Assembly: GCA_016187565.1 (NCBI GenBank) | Contig: JACPJR010000010.1 | Span: forward strand, 132,596-196,595 | DNA: 64,000 nucleotides | From: Candidatus Woesearchaeota archaeon | GTDB taxonomy: Archaea; Nanobdellota; Nanobdellia; Woesearchaeales; JACPJR01 | Reading direction: 5' to 3' | Shown here: positions 42,901 through 51,291 of the stretch, one piece after another | Position numbering within the stretch: position 1 is the first letter of the stretch | How the letters are laid out: every line of letters starts with the position of its first letter | Notes under the pieces: generated by a model | The model's database searches: none | Told to the model about the DNA's origin: nothing | Seen by the model: only the letters and a program-made list of their open reading frames with translations | Program-made: the position numbers and the translations under genes

Positions 42901-44216
42901 ATTTTACGATTCAGAATGTCCTTGATTTAACTGCTCTCAAAATTGAGGAACGACAATCAGGGAATAATTTTACATCGCTATTAATCTATGGGCTTAATCT
43001 CAGTGGAACGACAAAGAAATTTTTTCTCCAGAATCTTACTCCTAATGCAACCGGAATTTGTATTAAGGATCTTGCAATAACTTCACTTGATCAGTTGAAT
43101 ACAAACGGCAATTGTACCGGAACATCTGAGATAAAAGTTCAGTGTGATGGAACAGAGCAAAATAATTACACCTGTACCTACAACACTACCGCGAGCAGAT
43201 TCCTCGTTGAGCCATTACAACACTCAGGCATTGAGCAGATAAATTATTCGTGTACTTCTTCTTGGTCCTGTAATTCATGGGGTAGTTGTAGTAATAACCT
43301 ACAAACCTGTAATGAATGGGCTGATAGTAATTCTTGTGGAAGAGATTATACAGGATCTTTAACCCAATCCTGTAGTTCTGGTGGTGGAAGTAGTGGTGGG
43401 GGTGGTGGAGGCGGGGGCGGAAGTCAATTGTCGTCGAAAAATGAGGTATCTCACTCTTGGGCATCGGTTATACAAGGAAAAACCTATAGTTTTAATGTAA
43501 CCTCAAACAACATTGCTTTAACGCAGATTGCTTTTGTTCCTGCAAAGAATCTTTCAGATGTTACTATTACGGCAAAATCCTTGAACAGCCTTCCTGATAC
43601 CGTGCCTGTTTTTTCACTGGTACCCTACCAATACCTGAATATCAGCACACAACATTTGCATAACCAAAATATTAGTAATGTTACTTTTATCTTTGTCGTC
43701 AACCAGACATTTCTTGCTGTAAACAACGTAACAACTCAACAAGTCATTCTCCTGCGTGATCATACCGGGGTTTGGGAAGAACTGCCTACAACGGTTGTCA
43801 AAAAAAACCAGACCGTCGTTACCTATACTGCAAGTTCGTTGGGATTCTCGTATTTTGTTATAGCCCTTAAGCCGATACTGCGTGAGTTAGTAAATGAAAC
43901 TCCTGAAAATCTTGAGCTTCCAGACTTAGAAGAGAATGTAACGACAAATATCTCAGATTCCCTTGGAGATGACAACCAGACATCAGCTATCCCCCTTGCG
44001 GTGAGGAATGAATCAGCTCAAGCAATTTCTCAAAAAGGACCTACGTTCTATACCTATTTCCTTGCCTTTGTCGTGTTTGTTTTCGTTCTTCTGATAGGAT
44101 TTGCTTATCTCCATGTCAAAGAGCACGCAGCTTTAATTCGAGAAGCTGAAAAGCAGAAAAAGGAAGGAAAAGAAGAAAAAAAAGAGAGTATGTCAAAGTA
44201 TAATAGAGGACAATAA
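39879..44216 (+). CDS. Large membrane-anchored subtilisin-like protease with PGF-pre-PGF domain
   Basis: 1445 residues. N-terminal membrane signal (about 51-68), inhibitor-like propeptide (about 100-195), then subtilase domain with D232 (IIDTGVD), H277 (HGHGTHVAG) and S456 (GTSQATPHVAG). Four or so Ig-like domains rich in N-x-T follow, then a TSP3-like calcium segment (DTDEDSIPDYLDDDDDNDG) and a thrombospondin-like Cys module (WSCNSWGSC). A Ser/Gly linker leads to a PGF-pre-PGF domain ending in GFSYFVIAL, and the protein closes with a transmembrane helix near 1395-1418 and a Lys-rich tail. It probably acts at the cell surface. The start at ATG 39879 overlaps the upstream regulator gene; ATG 39891 is an alternative. 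Confidence 0.85.
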   Translation: MNVIMRHHDFFSTHRWDFSADTTPPKSYSCTPSRGFLSSVSGSWYGQLSRPLVIVIVFLFFLVISGFYAHSFPSFSPSSSLSSSFAPSLASVDAQVFSALQHDTSVPVIIELDKSAGIPLASFSSPQEKQAALQQNKLIIASLQDTLVEDISSDDVQIQRRFTTLFGLSARVTKNGLKQLQRHPLVKAIHYDRENQIFLTESLGIIGANNVQGTILHGNNITGSGETVCIIDTGVDYTHESLGNCTSSQFTAGNCSKVITGYDFVNSDNNPLDDHGHGTHVAGIVAANGTVTGVAPGARIAAIKSCNSGGACLNSWIISGIDACMDNKAAYNISVMSMSLGGGKFSAVCDSDPLASAANEAVALGIYVVAASGNDGNKTHLSSPACASNVTSVGATYDADLGSKTYPTAGCTDTTTAVDKVACFSNSNALLDLMAPGAIITSTARNGGTTSMTGTSQATPHVAGGAALLLQYRRLQTGGNLTPSQLQTILNTTGLVVADTGNNLTFSRINLSAALASLVLPITLEYPLNNSNLSDTTTWSWVNISTNVSTTCKYSQENRSFNFTSQGTLFNITGSTLHSFNLTNLSEGNSYTLYYKCNISAQTEDYVAATHVFHIPDQAPSITLVYPANATNLSIDTLWTWINLTTHEQAECHYHQTNVSFAFSNGTSFTLTNSTAHAFNFSNNSVLQEGANYTLFYKCKDLRNNTNAESITHVFGVDQDLAPRVTLVSPQNNSYSTTNNVSFTCSATDDKQLTNITFYWNYTGNFTANETITVNGTQNTSSFQRTSLNDTAILWNCLAYDNRSTAQYNSSSVNYTVTIDTLLPNVTSVIPQNASVNVTERTNITLTFSESVLNTTVTNQTFTITYPSNASNNTQVEGSFQFLNNSRIVIFSPYLFLPENKTFTVQVYDTITDVAGNRLIANHSSIFTTRFKDTDEDSIPDYLDDDDDNDGIVDANDTLKGNSSSINTPLDNVTILVNESANLSVLFAETNTVELRKESRPLVQFSYNFTIQNVLDLTALKIEERQSGNNFTSLLIYGLNLSGTTKKFFLQNLTPNATGICIKDLAITSLDQLNTNGNCTGTSEIKVQCDGTEQNNYTCTYNTTASRFLVEPLQHSGIEQINYSCTSSWSCNSWGSCSNNLQTCNEWADSNSCGRDYTGSLTQSCSSGGGSSGGGGGGGGGSQLSSKNEVSHSWASVIQGKTYSFNVTSNNIALTQIAFVPAKNLSDVTITAKSLNSLPDTVPVFSLVPYQYLNISTQHLHNQNISNVTFIFVVNQTFLAVNNVTTQQVILLRDHTGVWEELPTTVVKKNQTVVTYTASSLGFSYFVIALKPILRELVNETPENLELPDLEENVTTNISDSLGDDNQTSAIPLAVRNESAQAISQKGPTFYTYFLAFVVFVFVLLIGFAYLHVKEHAALIREAEKQKKEGKEEKKESMSKYNRGQ

Positions 44217-44240
44217 TTTTTAGTAGGATTTTTGCTCTTT

Positions 44241-44294
44241 TATATACTAGAAAACCTAACAAATAATATCAAAAATTTAGGTTTTCTGTTATAG
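44241..44294. repeat. Dispersed 53-bp palindromic repeat, copy 2
   Basis: Same arms AGAAAACCTAA and TTAGGTTTTCT as 12033-12085, with one change in the loop (ATT to ATC) and one just outside the arm. It lies just after the subtilase gene, where it could also serve as a transcript end. Confidence 0.8.
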
Positions 44295-44316
44295 TTAACT
44301 ACTTTATTTTACGTTG

Positions 44317-44781
44317 CTACCCTGATCTGTTCTTGAGGGTAACAAGATCTCCGAGAGTTAAGGTATCGGTTTTTCTTTTGGCAATATTTTCCTTTGTCTC
44401 TTTAACTTCTTCAACAAGCGTTACCTGGAGAAATTTCTCGAGTTTTCTTGCTAAAACTATAGATGGCTCAATATGGTGCGATTCAATCTTATGAATAAGG
44501 GATTCTTTTTCTGAAATCTTCATTGCTAATTCTTTTTGTTTTAAACCAAGTTTTTCACGTGCATTTTTAATGCGTTCGCTATAGTCCTCAACAATAGATT
44601 CTACGAGCTCTTCTTCTTGATGAAGGGTTTTTGTCTTTGTCTTTAGTTGAAGTGGTTGTGCATTGGCTCTTTTGATAATCTTTCCAAATTTGCTACAGGA
44701 AGCACAGAGATTTAATTCTGTCCCTTCGATCATCGTGAGAAATAAATCCCCATGAGTACCGCACATCTCGCAATTAGTCAT
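44317..44781 (-). CDS. Archaeal multiprotein bridging factor aMBF1
   Basis: 154 residues from ATG 44781, chosen because GAGGTGAGAG precedes it. An N-terminal zinc ribbon (CEMCGTHG ... CASC) and a central Cro-type helix-turn-helix (IKNAREKLGLKQKELAMKIS) are the two parts of archaeal MBF1. Archaeal MBF1 associates with the transcription or translation machinery; its exact role is debated. It is transcribed in the same direction as the aromatic operon and lies just beyond its last gene (about 100 nt), but is likely a separate unit. Confidence 0.88.
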   Translation of the reverse strand: MTNCEMCGTHGDLFLTMIEGTELNLCASCSKFGKIIKRANAQPLQLKTKTKTLHQEEELVESIVEDYSERIKNAREKLGLKQKELAMKISEKESLIHKIESHHIEPSIVLARKLEKFLQVTLVEEVKETKENIAKRKTDTLTLGDLVTLKNRSG

Positions 44782-44879
44782 CTCTCTCACCTCTGACAAT
44801 AACGTCAATTTATTTCTTGCTTATGGTATAACAACAGCTTCTTCTCTCTTTTGTTCAAAGGTCTCGGTGGTGAGGTGTT

Positions 44880-45734
44880 TTAGTTATAAATATCTTTCGT
44901 CTTTGTTCCCTTTGGATAACTGCCAAGTATTTTTATCATAAGCGATGAGGCTTCCATCTCATTGAGCGTTAATTTTACGTTTGGATCATGCAAGCCACCC
45001 TCAAAATCTGCATAGAAAACATATTCCCAGGGGTTTTCAGGAATTGGCCTTGACTCGAGTTTTGTCAGGTTAATGCCGTTCTTGGCTAATCGCTGAAGAC
45101 AATTAACCAGTGCTCCAGGACGGTGTTTAGTCTTAAAGGCAATACTTGTTTTTTCTTGTTTGCATTCTCTTGGTATATTCTCTGGCCTGACAAAAACAAA
45201 GAATCGGGTTATGTTGTGTTTTACAGTACCAATATCTTCTGCTAAAATCTGTAATCCATACATAGCACTGCACTGTTTTGCTGCAATAGCCCCTTGGTCT
45301 GGTCTGTTTCTCTCTTTGATCATCTTTGCTGCACCAGCAGTGTCATATTCAGGGGTTGCTTTTAATGCGTGCTTTCTCAGAAAATCTCTACATTGTTCCA
45401 GGGCTTGGGGATGAGAATAAACCACTTTTATTTTTTGCAATGAACTTCCTTCGGTTGCTAAAAGGTGATGCTGAATCGGTAAGAAGACTTCTCCGATAAC
45501 CACAACATTCTCTTTGAGAAGCAGATCATAATTACGGGTTATACCTCCAGTAATACTATTTTCCACAGGTATGACTCCGGCATCTGCTTTTTTCTTTATT
45601 ACGGCTTCAAAGACATCTTCGAAAGATTCATAGCCATTTGCTTTTAATCGCGTTCCTTTGTATGTATCCCCAAAATAGTTGGAAACTGCTCCTTCACTGT
45701 ATGATCCTTTAATTCCTTGGTATGCGATGTTCAT
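44880..45734 (-). CDS. pheA: Prephenate dehydratase with ACT domain
   Basis: 284 residues: a periplasmic-binding-protein-like catalytic domain (about 1-180; YQGIKGSYSEGAV, PVENSITGGI, HNITRFFVF with the catalytic Thr-Arg-Phe) and a C-terminal ACT domain (about 197-275; TSIAFKTKHRPGALVNCL, ESRPIPENPWEYVFY) that in this family binds phenylalanine for feedback inhibition. It converts prephenate to phenylpyruvate. It is the last gene of the aromatic operon and overlaps tyrA by 26 nt. The second Gly of the usual ENSIEGSV motif is shifted to NSITGGI. Confidence 0.92.
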   Translation of the reverse strand: MNIAYQGIKGSYSEGAVSNYFGDTYKGTRLKANGYESFEDVFEAVIKKKADAGVIPVENSITGGITRNYDLLLKENVVVIGEVFLPIQHHLLATEGSSLQKIKVVYSHPQALEQCRDFLRKHALKATPEYDTAGAAKMIKERNRPDQGAIAAKQCSAMYGLQILAEDIGTVKHNITRFFVFVRPENIPRECKQEKTSIAFKTKHRPGALVNCLQRLAKNGINLTKLESRPIPENPWEYVFYADFEGGLHDPNVKLTLNEMEASSLMIKILGSYPKGTKTKDIYN

Positions 45735-46488
45735 TCGATAGCCACCTCTCGATCTGTTGTAATGCCTTCCTCAGTTTCGCACGTGTTTTTGGTGTAAAAC
45801 GATTATAGTGATTCATATCTTTAAAAAGTTCAACGGTATCGTACTGTACTACCTCACACATATGGAGTAATCGTTCATATGCTTCAGTGTCTATAGGGGT
45901 CTTTTTAGCGTTAATCATCTGTAATGCACGGCCAATAACATGGGTTAATACCTGAGATTCTGCAATCAAACGATCATGTGCTTGCGGACTGAGGTGAACG
46001 CAGACCAATCCTTTTTTCGTAAGATATTGTTGTATACGGTGATAGGTTTTCTTGTCTAATCGCACCTTACACAAAACAATCTTTCTTCCTCGAATACTTA
46101 TTGCAGCGCTATCAGGGCCAAAGAGCGGATGGGTTGCCAAAAGAGGTATATTTTTAGGAAGGATTCTTTTCATGAGTCGTACAGGGTATTCTTTTACCGA
46201 GCACACATCGATGACAATCGTTGGAGGTTTCACCAGACTCTTGATTGAGGTAAGTACGTTCTCTAATTTGCTTATAGGAACACAGAGAATAAGGTAATCT
46301 GCTTGACAAACCTCATGAAGCGGCGTCCATTGCATGGTCTTCATGTTCTTTGTATCATACACCCTTAGAGGGAAATCTTTTATCAATTCTCGTGTTGCTA
46401 ATTGACCAAAGCGGCCATACCCAATGATACCAACAGTTTTTTGTTTAGTCTTGCTTGATTGGGTTGATTTTTTTTGTATTTTTGGCAT
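45709..46488 (-). CDS. tyrA: Prephenate (or arogenate) dehydrogenase
   Basis: 259 residues from ATG 46488, 20 nt after the aminotransferase stop. The NAD(P)-binding fold shows VGIIGYGRFGQLATREL and DVCSVKEYP. THPLFGPDSA is the TyrA substrate-binding loop. It makes 4-hydroxyphenylpyruvate (or tyrosine from arogenate). There is no fused chorismate mutase or ACT domain; the mutase is a separate gene two positions upstream. Cofactor preference cannot be read with confidence. Confidence 0.88.
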   Translation of the reverse strand: MPKIQKKSTQSSKTKQKTVGIIGYGRFGQLATRELIKDFPLRVYDTKNMKTMQWTPLHEVCQADYLILCVPISKLENVLTSIKSLVKPPTIVIDVCSVKEYPVRLMKRILPKNIPLLATHPLFGPDSAAISIRGRKIVLCKVRLDKKTYHRIQQYLTKKGLVCVHLSPQAHDRLIAESQVLTHVIGRALQMINAKKTPIDTEAYERLLHMCEVVQYDTVELFKDMNHYNRFTPKTRAKLRKALQQIERWLSNEHRIPRN

Positions 46489-46508
46489 ATTATTTCTCGC
46501 GTGTTTAT

Positions 46509-47657
46509 TTATGAGATCACTTGGCGTATTCGTTGAAATCCTTCCTTGATATCTTTCTGCGAGCATGCATAGGAGATCCGAATGTGGTTTGGAGAACCAA
46601 AAGCATCTCCAGCAACAACAGCAACTCCTGCTTTCTCGAGGAGATAAGCAACGAACTCTTCACAAGATCCATGACGATGAGCAAATGGTGTTACCTCAGG
46701 AAAAAGATAGAATGCTCCTTCGGGGTTTACACAGGGGAATAATTCTTTGGTACATGCATAGGCAATATCTCGTCGCTGGGTTAATTCGTTGATTCGGTCA
46801 TTCATTTCCTGAGCATCCATGGTAAGTGCTGCAAGAGCTCCGTACTGAGCAAAGGTACAGGCATTGGTGGTGGTATGACTTTGGAGTTTTTCCATCATTT
46901 GTATAAGTAAAGGATCTGCAACAACATATCCGATACGGAATCCAGTCATGGAATAGATTTTCGAGAAACTGTAAAATGAAATTGTTCGTTTTTTGGCATT
47001 CGGATGTAACGATGCAATACTGATGTGCTTTCCTGTGTAAACCAGATCCTCATACGTTTCGTCAGAAAGGATAAAGAGGCTGTGGTGTTCTGCTAATGTA
47101 ATAATTTCATCTAACTCTTCTTGGCTATAGACTGCTCCTGTCGGGTTACAAGGACTATTAATAATGATAGCTTTTGTTTTTTTTGTTATCGCTTGTTCAA
47201 TGAGTTTTTTATCAAGATGATTATTTCTGGTCGGTACAAATCGAGGGACAGCATCTGCTAGTTTTACTTGTTCAGGAAAACTTACCCAATATGGCGTTGG
47301 AATGATGACTTCATCCTCAGGATTGCAGAGGGCTTGCAATGCGTTGTATATTCCTTGTTTTGCGCCGATCGTTACTATAATCTCTTTTTCATTGACATCA
47401 ATATTGTTCACTCGTTTTATTTTTTTGATAAGTTCATGCTTTAATTCGCTTATTCCTCCTGTTGCTGTGTATTTTGTTTTTTGCCCATCAAGTGCTTTTT
47501 TTGTTGCATCAATAATAATTTGAGGAGTTGGAAAATCAAGTTCTCCCATAGCAAAATTGATGATAGATTTTCCTTCCTGTTTTAATTTTGCCAGAATCGT
47601 TGCAAATTTTACGGTTTTTGATTCATGGAGGTCATTGATTTTTTTTGAAAGATTCAT
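46509..47657 (-). CDS. Class I aminotransferase, probably aromatic
   Basis: 382 residues from ATG 47657. The PLP lysine sits in SFSKIYSMTGFRIGY. INSPCNPTGAVY and DETYEDLVY are also typical of the aspartate/aromatic aminotransferase family. Its position between chorismate mutase and tyrA points to the last step, phenylpyruvate and hydroxyphenylpyruvate to Phe and Tyr, though aspartate activity is possible. It overlaps the chorismate mutase gene by 26 nt. Confidence 0.88.
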   Translation of the reverse strand: MNLSKKINDLHESKTVKFATILAKLKQEGKSIINFAMGELDFPTPQIIIDATKKALDGQKTKYTATGGISELKHELIKKIKRVNNIDVNEKEIIVTIGAKQGIYNALQALCNPEDEVIIPTPYWVSFPEQVKLADAVPRFVPTRNNHLDKKLIEQAITKKTKAIIINSPCNPTGAVYSQEELDEIITLAEHHSLFILSDETYEDLVYTGKHISIASLHPNAKKRTISFYSFSKIYSMTGFRIGYVVADPLLIQMMEKLQSHTTTNACTFAQYGALAALTMDAQEMNDRINELTQRRDIAYACTKELFPCVNPEGAFYLFPEVTPFAHRHGSCEEFVAYLLEKAGVAVVAGDAFGSPNHIRISYACSQKDIKEGFQRIRQVIS

Positions 47658-47952
47658 GGTTTTTTCCTCGCTGTACTTCTCTGCTTGCGGTGATGATCTC
47701 TTCATAGATTGCTCGAATCATACGCTCGGAGATGTTTTTCTTTTTTGCTTGTATTATTACTCTTCGGTATATATCTTCTTCTCGTTTATTATCGTAGATA
47801 GGCATTTTTTCTTTTACTTTCATCGTTCCAATTTTCTTTGCAATTTTCATTCGCTTTGCAAGCAGGTTTACTAGTGCATCATCTATGTTGTCAATTTCTT
47901 CTCTGAGTTTTTCTCTATTCCTCACTTTTATCCTCTCTTTTCCTTTATTCAT
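47632..47952 (-). CDS. Chorismate mutase, AroQ type
   Basis: 106 residues from ATG 47952, an 8-nt overlap with chorismate synthase. [20 protein letters not shown] and [11 protein letters not shown] are the AroQ helix 1 with its active-site Arg and Lys. [13 protein letters not shown] continues with the helix 2 Arg/Glu set. It rearranges chorismate to prephenate. As a free-standing small enzyme it matches archaeal AroQ mutases and supplies substrate to both tyrA and pheA. Confidence 0.9.
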   Translation of the reverse strand: MNKGKERIKVRNREKLREEIDNIDDALVNLLAKRMKIAKKIGTMKVKEKMPIYDNKREEDIYRRVIIQAKKKNISERMIRAIYEEIITASREVQRGKNHESFKKNQ

Positions 47953-49102
47953 GGTATTCTCTACGGCATTCTCCACACTGTGCACGATTCCTTAAATAAT
48001 GATCACAGAGTACGATGGAAGCCATGGCTTCAACAATCGGAACTGCTCGTGGTACAACACAGGGATCATGTCTTCCGGTAATCGCAATGGTCGTTGATTT
48101 TCCTTTGGTGGTAACTGATTGTTGTTCTTTTCTGATACTCGCTGGTGGTTTAAATGCGACTTGAAAAATAATAGGCATGCCATTGCTGATGCCTCCTTGA
48201 ATTCCTCCTGAGTAATTTGTTTTTGTCTGAATAGTTCCTTGTTGTAGAGTAAAGGTATCATTGTGTTCACTGGCATACATGGTTGTTCCTTGAAAACCAG
48301 ATCCGACTTGGAAGCCTTTTGTTGCGTTAATACTTAGCATGGCTTTTGCAAGATCTGCTTCTAGTTTGTCAAAGATTGGTTCTCCCAATCCAGACGGAAC
48401 GTTTCGTATAACACATTCAATAATACCACCGACTGAATCTCCATCTTTCGCAGCTTTGGTGATACAAGCAATCATTTTTGCAGCGGCTTTTTTATCAGGA
48501 CATCTCACTCTATTTTGATCAACGTCTTCTTTCATTACTTTGTTTGGATCAATATGAGCGGTTACGTCCTTTACTGATTTCACATAAGCAATAATCTCAA
48601 GGTTTTTCGACAAGGTTTTTTCCTTTTTTCCTTTTTCTCTTTCTTCCCCTTTATTTATTTCGTGTTGCAAAACTAACAAAGCAACTGCTCCGGCAGCTAC
48701 ATTTCCTGCAGTTAATCGTGCAGAGCTTCTTCCTCCACCAAAGGGATCTCTGATACCGTATTTTGTGGTATAGGTATAGTCAGCATGACTTGGTCTAAAC
48801 AAGGCTTTTATTCCTTGGTAATCTTGTTTCTGATCATCAACGTTTTTGATCATTAAAGCAATAGGTGTTCCTGTTGTTTTTCCCTCATAAACTCCAGAAA
48901 GGATTTCTACGGTGTCTGGTTCTTTTCGTTGAGTTGTTATCGTACTTTGTCCTGGTGCCCTTTGGTCAAGTGCCTTTTGGATATATGCTTCGCTGAGTTC
49001 TATAAGAGGAGGACATCCATCAATAATGACTCCTATTGCCTTACCGTGTGATTCTCCCCAGTTCGTTACTTGAAAACAAGATCCAAAGCTGTTTCCTGGC
49101 AT
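47945..49102 (-). CDS. aroC: Chorismate synthase
   Basis: 385 residues from ATG 49102, preceded by an excellent ribosome-binding site (GGAGGGAT). Family marks: [73 protein letters not shown] and [13 protein letters not shown]. It converts EPSP to chorismate with reduced FMN. A 116-bp gap separates it from the aroK-D-E fusion upstream; that gap holds a GCAAAGCACA/TGTGCTTTGC hairpin and may be an internal processing site or second promoter region. Confidence 0.95.
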   Translation of the reverse strand: MPGNSFGSCFQVTNWGESHGKAIGVIIDGCPPLIELSEAYIQKALDQRAPGQSTITTQRKEPDTVEILSGVYEGKTTGTPIALMIKNVDDQKQDYQGIKALFRPSHADYTYTTKYGIRDPFGGGRSSARLTAGNVAAGAVALLVLQHEINKGEEREKGKKEKTLSKNLEIIAYVKSVKDVTAHIDPNKVMKEDVDQNRVRCPDKKAAAKMIACITKAAKDGDSVGGIIECVIRNVPSGLGEPIFDKLEADLAKAMLSINATKGFQVGSGFQGTTMYASEHNDTFTLQQGTIQTKTNYSGGIQGGISNGMPIIFQVAFKPPASIRKEQQSVTTKGKSTTIAITGRHDPCVVPRAVPIVEAMASIVLCDHYLRNRAQCGECRREYHE

Positions 49103-49178
49103 ATTATCCCTCCTCATCTCCCCTTAGCTATACTCACTCGCATAATTCATTGAGCAAATAGATGCTCGCTCGTAACAA

Positions 49179-49223
49179 GCAAAGCACAACGTTTATGCTC
49201 AAATATTTGTGTGCTTTGCTATA
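49179..49223 (-). repeat. Hairpin containing a shared post-stop 19-mer, copy in the aroKDE-aroC gap
   Basis: GCAAAGCACA (49179-49188) pairs with TGTGCTTTGC (49210-49219). ATTTGTGTGCTTTGCTATA (49205-49223) recurs exactly at 53749-53767. In both places it spans the TAG stop codon of an operon gene. Confidence 0.7.
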
Positions 49224-51291
49224 TTACAAGAGTATTATGAATTATATTCTGTGTTGCTTCTGTTTCAAGATCCTTTCCTGTCCATATTCTGAATTGTTCT
49301 TTTGCTTGATAGAGTAACATTCTCTCTCCGGTGATAACCGTACACCCTACTGAGCGTGCATGTTTAATAAGGTTTGTCTCTTCTGAATTATACACAATAT
49401 CCATGACTATTTGATCCTTATGAAGTTGTGCATGAGTCAAGAGTGAATCCTGATTTGGTAGATTTACCATCCCTATGGTTGTGGCTTGGATGATAATATC
49501 GTATTGTGGAGCTATTTTATCTTTCTGAGTGAACGGTATTACCGTGATGTCCCATTCTCTTGCGAGTTCTTTTGCTCGTGCGGATGTTCTATTGCAGATG
49601 CTTACTTCTGCTTTCTCCCTAAGGAGACCATAAATTATTGCTTTGGCTGCTCCACCAGCACCAATAAGCAAAACTTTTTTTCCTCGAAGTCTTGTTTTTT
49701 CCTTTAATGCCTGGAGAGCACCATACCAATCAGTATTTGTTCCCTTACACTTTTTACCTTCTCTGACAATGGTATTTACTGCACCAATCTTTTTTGCAGT
49801 TATGTCGATGCTGTCAAGATCTGCTTGAATACGTTCTTTATATGGTGTTGTTACCGATCCTCCTTCAATATCTCTACGGTAATCTCTCAAAAAGGTATGA
49901 AGTTCTTGTTCTGTTCCAATCTTGAATGGCACGTACACGTTGTTGAGTTCATGTGCGTAAAAGCCAGCATTGTGGATGTACATGGATAAGGAATGCTCTG
50001 CGTGTAAACCAATGATGCCATATACCTTTGTTTGTCTGTTTATCTTGTGACAATGGTAGAGATGCCAGAGCTCATCAACGCTGTATTGCCCCTCTGCTGT
50101 TTTCTCTGCTCCAGAAAAGTAACCATAGGTTGCCCATGATCCATACTTTGGTGCAAGTATTCGTGAAATTTGTCCATGTATGCCGCTACAGAATGCAATG
50201 ATGTTATGTTTATTTTCCACAAATCCAAACAAACGCAGATTATCAAGCAGATTTGTTGCAGGCATAACTATCTTCATGAGGTCTGGTTTTTCTTTCTGCA
50301 TTTGCTGATACATATCCTCGAGTTCTTTTTTTGATGCTGCTTTTTTTGCATGATACGAAAGAATGATCTTCTGTGTTCTATTTCTATGAAAGTGCCCAGG
50401 AGTACTTTGAGACACTTCGGTAACGGATCTTTTGCTCATTAATCTTTCTCGTAAATTCTGGGGAGTTGTCCATTCGATGTCAATGTACGTAGCACCAAGA
50501 TCTCTGGCAGATTCTAGTACTCTTATTCTGCTTTCTTCACTTCCTGTCCATAATCCACCTTCTGCTTTCCGCCTATTTGTTATAATTACAGGTACAGGAC
50601 TTTTGGTAATTATTTCCCTGATTATTTTTTGTAGTTTTGTGGCGTCCTTTTCCTTTGCTATCTCCTGAATCATATCGAGGCGAAGTTCTACAAGATCAAT
50701 GTACCAAGGAACTCGCTTTAAAAGTAAACGTATATTCTCTAATGTTGTAGTCCCAATACTTGCTACGATTTTACATTGGCTATCCATTTTTTTGAGAATA
50801 GCATCAACGATACGAGTAGTATCTTTTCCATCGACCATCATTATCCAATCTGCGAGATTCTTATATTTTTTTTCTCGTGTCTTAAGTATCATCCCAACTT
50901 CTTCATGTGCAGGTAAGGTTCCTGTCAGCGATGGGCGTTGTGTCTTTTTCAACCGTTCTTGCAACACCTCAACAGAGCATCTTAACCAACATATTGTTCC
51001 CATCTGTCTGAGTCGTCTACAGTTCTCTTCTCTTTCGACAATACCTCCCCCTGTATCAATAATGCAGTTTGTTATTCTCTTTGATATTAACATCTCTTCC
51101 AAGACCTTACTTTCGATATCACGAAACTTCTCCCATCCCTGGGCACTAATGTACGTCTCGATATTGCCAACCCTTTTTTCAATCTCCTGATCAGTACTCA
51201 CGATAGGCATCTGCAATTTTTTTCCCAGTAATTGAGCAACACTTGATTTTCCTACTGCTCGGTATCCTATCAAAATGATATGCTTACTCAT
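49219..51291 (-). CDS. Trifunctional shikimate kinase-dehydroquinate dehydratase-shikimate dehydrogenase
   Basis: 690 residues in one frame. Residues 1-170: shikimate kinase (Walker A GYRAVGKSS at 9-17, DTGGGIV). Residues about 173-410: type I 3-dehydroquinate dehydratase (VASIGTTTLENI, DLVELRLDM, LSYHAK with the catalytic His, MKIVMPA with the Schiff-base Lys). Residues about 413-690: shikimate dehydrogenase (HSLSMYIHNAGF, GGSVTTPYKE, NTDWYGAL, LIGAGGAAKAI). The kinase is of bacterial AroK type, not the archaeal GHMP type. The start ATG shares its A with the aroA stop. The order kinase-dehydratase-dehydrogenase is that of the C-terminal part of eukaryotic AROM. Confidence 0.92.
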   Translation of the reverse strand: MSKHIILIGYRAVGKSSVAQLLGKKLQMPIVSTDQEIEKRVGNIETYISAQGWEKFRDIESKVLEEMLISKRITNCIIDTGGGIVEREENCRRLRQMGTICWLRCSVEVLQERLKKTQRPSLTGTLPAHEEVGMILKTREKKYKNLADWIMMVDGKDTTRIVDAILKKMDSQCKIVASIGTTTLENIRLLLKRVPWYIDLVELRLDMIQEIAKEKDATKLQKIIREIITKSPVPVIITNRRKAEGGLWTGSEESRIRVLESARDLGATYIDIEWTTPQNLRERLMSKRSVTEVSQSTPGHFHRNRTQKIILSYHAKKAASKKELEDMYQQMQKEKPDLMKIVMPATNLLDNLRLFGFVENKHNIIAFCSGIHGQISRILAPKYGSWATYGYFSGAEKTAEGQYSVDELWHLYHCHKINRQTKVYGIIGLHAEHSLSMYIHNAGFYAHELNNVYVPFKIGTEQELHTFLRDYRRDIEGGSVTTPYKERIQADLDSIDITAKKIGAVNTIVREGKKCKGTNTDWYGALQALKEKTRLRGKKVLLIGAGGAAKAIIYGLLREKAEVSICNRTSARAKELAREWDITVIPFTQKDKIAPQYDIIIQATTIGMVNLPNQDSLLTHAQLHKDQIVMDIVYNSEETNLIKHARSVGCTVITGERMLLYQAKEQFRIWTGKDLETEATQNIIHNTLVI

